From assembly GCF_951793255.1 (NCBI RefSeq), contig NZ_OX636706.1, forward strand, positions 2,660,001 to 2,724,000: a DNA stretch of 64,000 bases. Direction: 5' to 3'. Position 1 is the stretch's first letter. Each line of letters starts with the position of its first letter. The translations under genes were made by a program, and so were the position numbers. Source of the DNA: Desulfovibrio piger (GTDB taxonomy: Bacteria; Desulfobacterota; Desulfovibrionia; Desulfovibrionales; Desulfovibrionaceae). Positions 60,368 through 64,000 of the stretch are shown here, in pieces. The notes below the pieces were generated by a model. That model was not told the origin of the DNA. It was given only the letters and a program-made list of their open reading frames with translations, and searched no databases.

Positions 60368-61718
60368 GGCCCGTGCCATTCTCTATCCCTACCAGCGCCG
60401 CTGGATAGACGACCAGAGCCGCTTCAAGATCGGCATGTTCTCGCGCCAGACGGGCAAGACCTACACCAGCACGCTGGAGATCGCCGAGGACATGGTCAAG
60501 GCCGAGGTGGAAAAACGCCGTGTGCGCTGGGTCATCCTCTCGCGCGGGGAACGGCAGGCCCGCGAAGCCATGGAGGAAGGCCTCAAGGTGCATCTGCGGG
60601 CCTACGGGGCCGCCTTCGAGAGCCTGGAGTCGGACTTTCACCTGGCGGACGCCACCTCCTGCAAGTCCCTGGAGGTGGTCATGGCCCACGGCTCCCGTGT
60701 GACCGCGCTGCCTGCCAACCCCGACACGGCCCGAGGCTTCAGTGCCAACGTTTTCTTGGACGAGTTCGCCTTCCATGCCGACAGCCGCAAGATCTGGGCG
60801 GCCCTCTTTCCCGTGGTCTCCCGTAACGGCCTGAAACTGCGCGTGGTCTCCACGCCCAACGGCAAGGGCAACAAGTTCTACGACCTCATGACCTCCGCCG
60901 AGACGGCGGGCTGGTCCAAGCATGTGGTGGACATTTATCAGGCCGTGGCCGATGGCCTGCCGCGTGACGTGGAGGCCCTGCGGGCCGCCCTGAACGATCC
61001 CGACGCCTGGGCGCAGGAATACGAGCTGCAATGGCTGGACGAGGCCAGCGCCTGGCTATCGTATGACCTCATCAATGCCGTGGAGCATGAGCGGGCGGGT
61101 ATTGCGCAAAACTACGCGGGCGGCCCCTGCTATGTGGGCGTGGATATCGGCCGCCGGCACGACCTTTTTGTCATCTGGGTGCTGGAGGAAGTGGGGGACG
61201 TCTTGTGGACGCGGGAGATCATCACCCGGCGCGGGGCCAGCTTTGCCGAGCAGGACAGCCTGCTGGATGACGTGTTCCGGCGGTACCGGGTGCTGCGTTG
61301 CTGCATGGACCAGACCGGCATGGGCGAAAAGCCCGTGGAAGACGCCCGCCGCCGGCACGGCAGCGGCCGCGTGGAAGGGGTGCTGTTTACCGCATCCAGC
61401 AAGCTGGCCCTGGCCACGGTGGGCAAGCAGGCCTTTGAGGACAGACGCCTGCGCATCTCGCAAGGGGACGAGGCCCTGCGCAGCGACCTGCACAAATTGC
61501 AAAAGGTGGCCAGCCCTACGGGCGCACCCCGCTTTGTGGCCGATTCCGACAGCGGAGGCCATGCGGACCGCGCCTGGGCCTGCTTTCTGGCTGTCAACGC
61601 GGCCACGAGGCCTGCCGTCGTCCTGCCGGATCATGCCGTGCCCTCCGGCCCGGCCCGTGGGGGCCTTGGGCGCTTCACTGATCCCGACGCCGCCTTCATG
61701 CCTTACAGGAGGTTCTGA
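60342..61718 (+). CDS. Phage terminase large subunit (Mu gp28-like)
   Basis: A 458-aa packaging motor. ATPase: adenine/Q motif YPYQRRWIDDQ, Walker A-like FSRQTGKT (34-41) and Walker B VFLDEFAF (about 135). Nuclease: VGVDIGRRHDLFVIW and CMDQTGMGEKPVED, with acidic residues of the RNase H-like fold. A GTG start at 60342 is chosen because AAGGAGG lies nine bases upstream; an ATG follows three codons later. Confidence 0.92.
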   Translation: MSSMGSAAEARAILYPYQRRWIDDQSRFKIGMFSRQTGKTYTSTLEIAEDMVKAEVEKRRVRWVILSRGERQAREAMEEGLKVHLRAYGAAFESLESDFHLADATSCKSLEVVMAHGSRVTALPANPDTARGFSANVFLDEFAFHADSRKIWAALFPVVSRNGLKLRVVSTPNGKGNKFYDLMTSAETAGWSKHVVDIYQAVADGLPRDVEALRAALNDPDAWAQEYELQWLDEASAWLSYDLINAVEHERAGIAQNYAGGPCYVGVDIGRRHDLFVIWVLEEVGDVLWTREIITRRGASFAEQDSLLDDVFRRYRVLRCCMDQTGMGEKPVEDARRRHGSGRVEGVLFTASSKLALATVGKQAFEDRRLRISQGDEALRSDLHKLQKVASPTGAPRFVADSDSGGHADRAWACFLAVNAATRPAVVLPDHAVPSGPARGGLGRFTDPDAAFMPYRRF

Positions 61719-63208
61719 TGCCCGACATCCTTGCCAACCCCAACGCCCTGCCTGCCCGGGCGGACATGCAGGTCCGTTCCGACGGCATCCTTGATCTTGC
61801 CAACTTCGTGGCCGAAGTAGTGCCCGCTCCGGACAGCGTGCTGGCCTCCCTGGGCGGCGATCTGCGCGAATACGGCATGCTGCGCCGTGATGACCAGGTG
61901 GCCGCCCTCATGCAGCAACGGCAGGACAAACTGGTGGAAGCGGAATGGGAAGTGATCCCCGGCGGCGATGCGCCTGCGGACGTGGCGGCCGCGGACTTTT
62001 TGCGCGAGCAGCTGACGGGCTTCAACTTTGACGCGGCCTGCCGCAAAATGCACGGTTCCCTGCTGTACGGCTATGGTGTGGCCGAATGTCTGTGGGGACG
62101 GGACGGCAGCCGCATCACCTTACGGGACATCCGCGTGCGCGCGCCCTGGCGTTTCGGCTTTGCCAAGGACAGGCAGCTGAAGCTGCTGGTGGAGAGCCGC
62201 TGGTTGCCCATGCCGTCGCGCAAGTTCTGGCTGGTGACCTGGGGCGCGGAAGACGACGATAACCCTTACGGCATGGGCCTTGGGCACCAGCTGTGGTGGC
62301 CCGTGTTCCTCAAGCGCAACGGCGCCCGCTTCTGGGCCGCCTACCTGGACCGTTTCGGGGTGCCCACCACCAAGGCCGTCTATCCTTCGGACGAATCGGA
62401 CGCCGAGAACGAGAAGCGCAAAAAGGATGCTCTGGCCGCGGCTCTGTCCCTGCGCAGTGAAGGGGCCGTGGCCCTGCCCGAGGGCTTCGACGTTTCCCTG
62501 GTGGAATCCACCAGCCGGGGAAGCGGGGACTTCAAGGACTTCCTCGCCTATTGGGACGATGCCATCGCCAAGATCATCCTTTCCCAGACCGGCACCTCGC
62601 GCATCGGCCAGTACAGCGGCACGGCCGAAGTCCACAGCGGCATCGGCACCAGCGTGGTCAAGGCTGACGCGGATATGCTGTGCCAGTCTTTCAATACCGG
62701 CCCGGCGGTCTGGCTGACGGAGTGGAACTTTCCCGGCGCGCGGCCGCCCCAGGTCTGGCGCCGGGTGGAAGACCCCGCAAAGGTCAAGGCCGATGCCCAG
62801 AAGGACAAGGACACGGCGGCCCTGGGCCTGGAACTGACCGACGACGAGATCGCCCGCCGCTACGGCGACGCATGGCAACGCAGGCGTAGCGGGGCAAGCG
62901 CATCCGGGGCGGAGTTCGCCGAAGCCGGCACGGAAGGCCATGCCCCTGCCGAGCCCTACAGCGATACGCTGGCCCGGCAGGCCATGACACTGGCCGATGC
63001 CCCGCAAACGGCCATGATCGATGCCATCCGCACGGAACTGGACAAGGCCGTGGCGGAAGGCGAGGACCTGGCCTCCTTCGCGGAACGCATGCTTGCCCTG
63101 AACAAATTGTCCGGCGTGGATGATCTTGCCCAGATCCTCTACGGCGCCATGACCACGGCCCACCTGGCGGGCCTCAGTGGTGAGGAGGACAGCGATGCCG
63201 GAAAGTGA
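61718..63208 (+). CDS. Phage portal protein, DUF935 (Mu gp29-like)
   Basis: A 496-aa DUF935 protein: VLASLGGDLREYGMLRRDDQVAALMQQRQDKLV in form near the N-terminus, KMHGSLLYGYGVAECLW and AKIILSQTGTSRIGQYSGTAEVHSGIG (in form) in the core. It forms the portal ring through which DNA is packaged. It overlaps the terminase stop by one base (TGATG) and the next gene by 14. Confidence 0.93.
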   Translation: MPDILANPNALPARADMQVRSDGILDLANFVAEVVPAPDSVLASLGGDLREYGMLRRDDQVAALMQQRQDKLVEAEWEVIPGGDAPADVAAADFLREQLTGFNFDAACRKMHGSLLYGYGVAECLWGRDGSRITLRDIRVRAPWRFGFAKDRQLKLLVESRWLPMPSRKFWLVTWGAEDDDNPYGMGLGHQLWWPVFLKRNGARFWAAYLDRFGVPTTKAVYPSDESDAENEKRKKDALAAALSLRSEGAVALPEGFDVSLVESTSRGSGDFKDFLAYWDDAIAKIILSQTGTSRIGQYSGTAEVHSGIGTSVVKADADMLCQSFNTGPAVWLTEWNFPGARPPQVWRRVEDPAKVKADAQKDKDTAALGLELTDDEIARRYGDAWQRRRSGASASGAEFAEAGTEGHAPAEPYSDTLARQAMTLADAPQTAMIDAIRTELDKAVAEGEDLASFAERMLALNKLSGVDDLAQILYGAMTTAHLAGLSGEEDSDAGK

Positions 63209-64000
63209 GGTGCGTTTCGGCGGTGGGCCTTTTGAGGATGCCATCGCCCATTTCCGGCGCAAGGTGCGCGTGCCGGTCACGACCTACCGGGACCTGCCCG
63301 CGCAGATGCACGCCAAGGCTTTCATGGTGGCCGGGGCCGCCAATGACGCCCTGCTGGCCGACTTCCAGCAAAGCCTGTTGCAGGCCATGAAACAGGGCAC
63401 CACGCTTGCGGCCTTCCGTGACGACTTTGACCGTATCGTCAAAGCCCACGGCTGGCAGTACCGGGGCGAGCCGGGCTGGCGCAGCGCGGTCATCTTCAAT
63501 ACCAACATGCGCACGGCCCATATGGCCGGGCACTGGAAGCGCATGTGGGAAGATCGCGAGATGCACCCGTACCTGCGCTATGTGCAGGTGCAGCGTCCTA
63601 CCAAGCGCCCGGAGCATGCCGTCTGGCACGGCGTCATCCTGCCCATCGAGGACCCCTTCTGGGACGCCCACTTTCCGCCCAACGGCTGGGGCTGCAAATG
63701 TACGGTGCAGAACGTGAGCAACGCCCGCATGAAAGCCGAGGGCTGGCAGGTCAGCAAGGGCGTGGAGACCTTTCCCGGAGACGTGCCGGAAGAGTGGGCC
63801 TACAATGTGGGCAAGGCGGAGCGGGTGAGTACGGAGCGGGAGTCCGCAGCTTTTCGGCCTTTACCCACGGCGCGTGACTACACCGCCTACGGCAGGCCGG
63901 AGACCATCCCGGCGGATGCTCCCAGGGCTCAGGTAGGAGAAAAGGCGACAACGCGGCAGGGCCTTCTGCAGGCCGTGCGGAAGATGCTGCACGGTGAGGC
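63195..64000 (+). CDS. Phage Mu F-like minor head protein (gp30-like), runs off the window
   Basis: At least 268 residues are encoded, with no stop before the window end. GAGGAGG lies upstream of the ATG. The N-terminus reads MPESEVRFGGGPFEDAIAHF. The head-morphogenesis core has VIFNTNMRTAHMAGHWKRM, the conserved RYVQVQRPTKRPEHAVWHG (in form) and FPPNGWGCKC. This is the SPP1 gp7/Mu F family, acting in procapsid assembly. Confidence 0.92.
   Translation, partial: MPESEVRFGGGPFEDAIAHFRRKVRVPVTTYRDLPAQMHAKAFMVAGAANDALLADFQQSLLQAMKQGTTLAAFRDDFDRIVKAHGWQYRGEPGWRSAVIFNTNMRTAHMAGHWKRMWEDREMHPYLRYVQVQRPTKRPEHAVWHGVILPIEDPFWDAHFPPNGWGCKCTVQNVSNARMKAEGWQVSKGVETFPGDVPEEWAYNVGKAERVSTERESAAFRPLPTARDYTAYGRPETIPADAPRAQVGEKATTRQGLLQAVRKMLHGE

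Larger units (their letters stand above)
46000..64000. mobile_element. BcepMu-like transposable (Mu-like) prophage, left portion
   Basis: Genes for MuA-type transposase, MuB-type ATPase, Gam, GemA, Mor, gp27-gp29 and Mu F homologues identify a transposable phage. As in BcepMu, the early genes run leftward toward the left end and the late genes rightward, with the gp16-like HTH gene and the repressor at the divergence. The left boundary lies somewhere in 45950-46090; the right end is beyond the window. Confidence 0.9.

Overview
High-GC bacterial chromosome, most consistent with a sulfate reducer of the Desulfovibrio group. The grounds are a LapG-like protease beside an HD-GYP membrane receptor, a glycogen synthase/phosphorylase fusion, a tRNA 2-selenouridine synthase, TRAP transport and a BcepMu-like transposable prophage. 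This assignment is inferred from gene content; no rRNA, tRNA or CRISPR array was seen.

Layout. 1-762: right part of an IS5-family element with a frame break. 924-3719: periplasmic LapG-type cysteine protease and an inner-membrane sensor with a degenerate HD-GYP domain, probably a biofilm adhesin-release switch. 3984-13059: four-gene glycogen/alpha-glucan operon (debranching enzyme, GT4/5 glucan synthase, GH57 enzyme, and a 1415-aa fusion of GT3 glycogen synthase to glycogen phosphorylase) with its own promoter. 20243-13188 (minus): six-gene envelope-glycan operon with three glycosyltransferase modules, an exported protein, a MacB-type permease, an ABC ATPase fused to a glycosyltransferase, and a GNAT/FemAB-like protein; a deacetylase-like gene diverges from it. 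21429-27920: DMT transporters, uraA-upp uracil salvage, mnmH, and a D-serine dehydratase-like enzyme. 28055-32537: a TetR gene convergent with a CecR-like regulator/HlyD/two ABC-2 permease operon that lacks an ATPase. 32965-35990: glucokinase, and a yhdT-panF pantothenate uptake pair. 36388-40465: DctPQM TRAP transporter divergent from a DeoR regulator. 40861-45994: NhaC-like antiporter, alpha/beta hydrolase, hexapeptide acetyltransferase, LysE exporter and a divergent LysR regulator.

From about 46 kb to the window end lies the left part of a BcepMu-type Mu-like prophage. Early genes run leftward (55.5 to 46.1 kb): zinc-finger protein, Ner/gp16-like HTH, DUF1937 protein, MuA-type transposase, MuB-type ATPase, Gam, GemA, Mor, HU and a lipoprotein. 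A cI-like repressor is divergent from them. Late genes run rightward (57.3 to 64 kb): holin, muramidase, spanins, gp27-like protein, terminase, portal and Mu F-like head protein. The right half of the prophage is outside the window.

Most notable signals: a 26-bp perfect palindrome duplicated in frame inside the prophage repressor gene; an early phage promoter whose -10 box lies in a 13-bp palindrome; about 22-bp-periodic repeats at the presumed phage left end overlapping the lysR 3' end; the glycogen synthase-phosphorylase and ABC-glycosyltransferase fusions; and a possible orphan small RNA unit near 32.7 kb.
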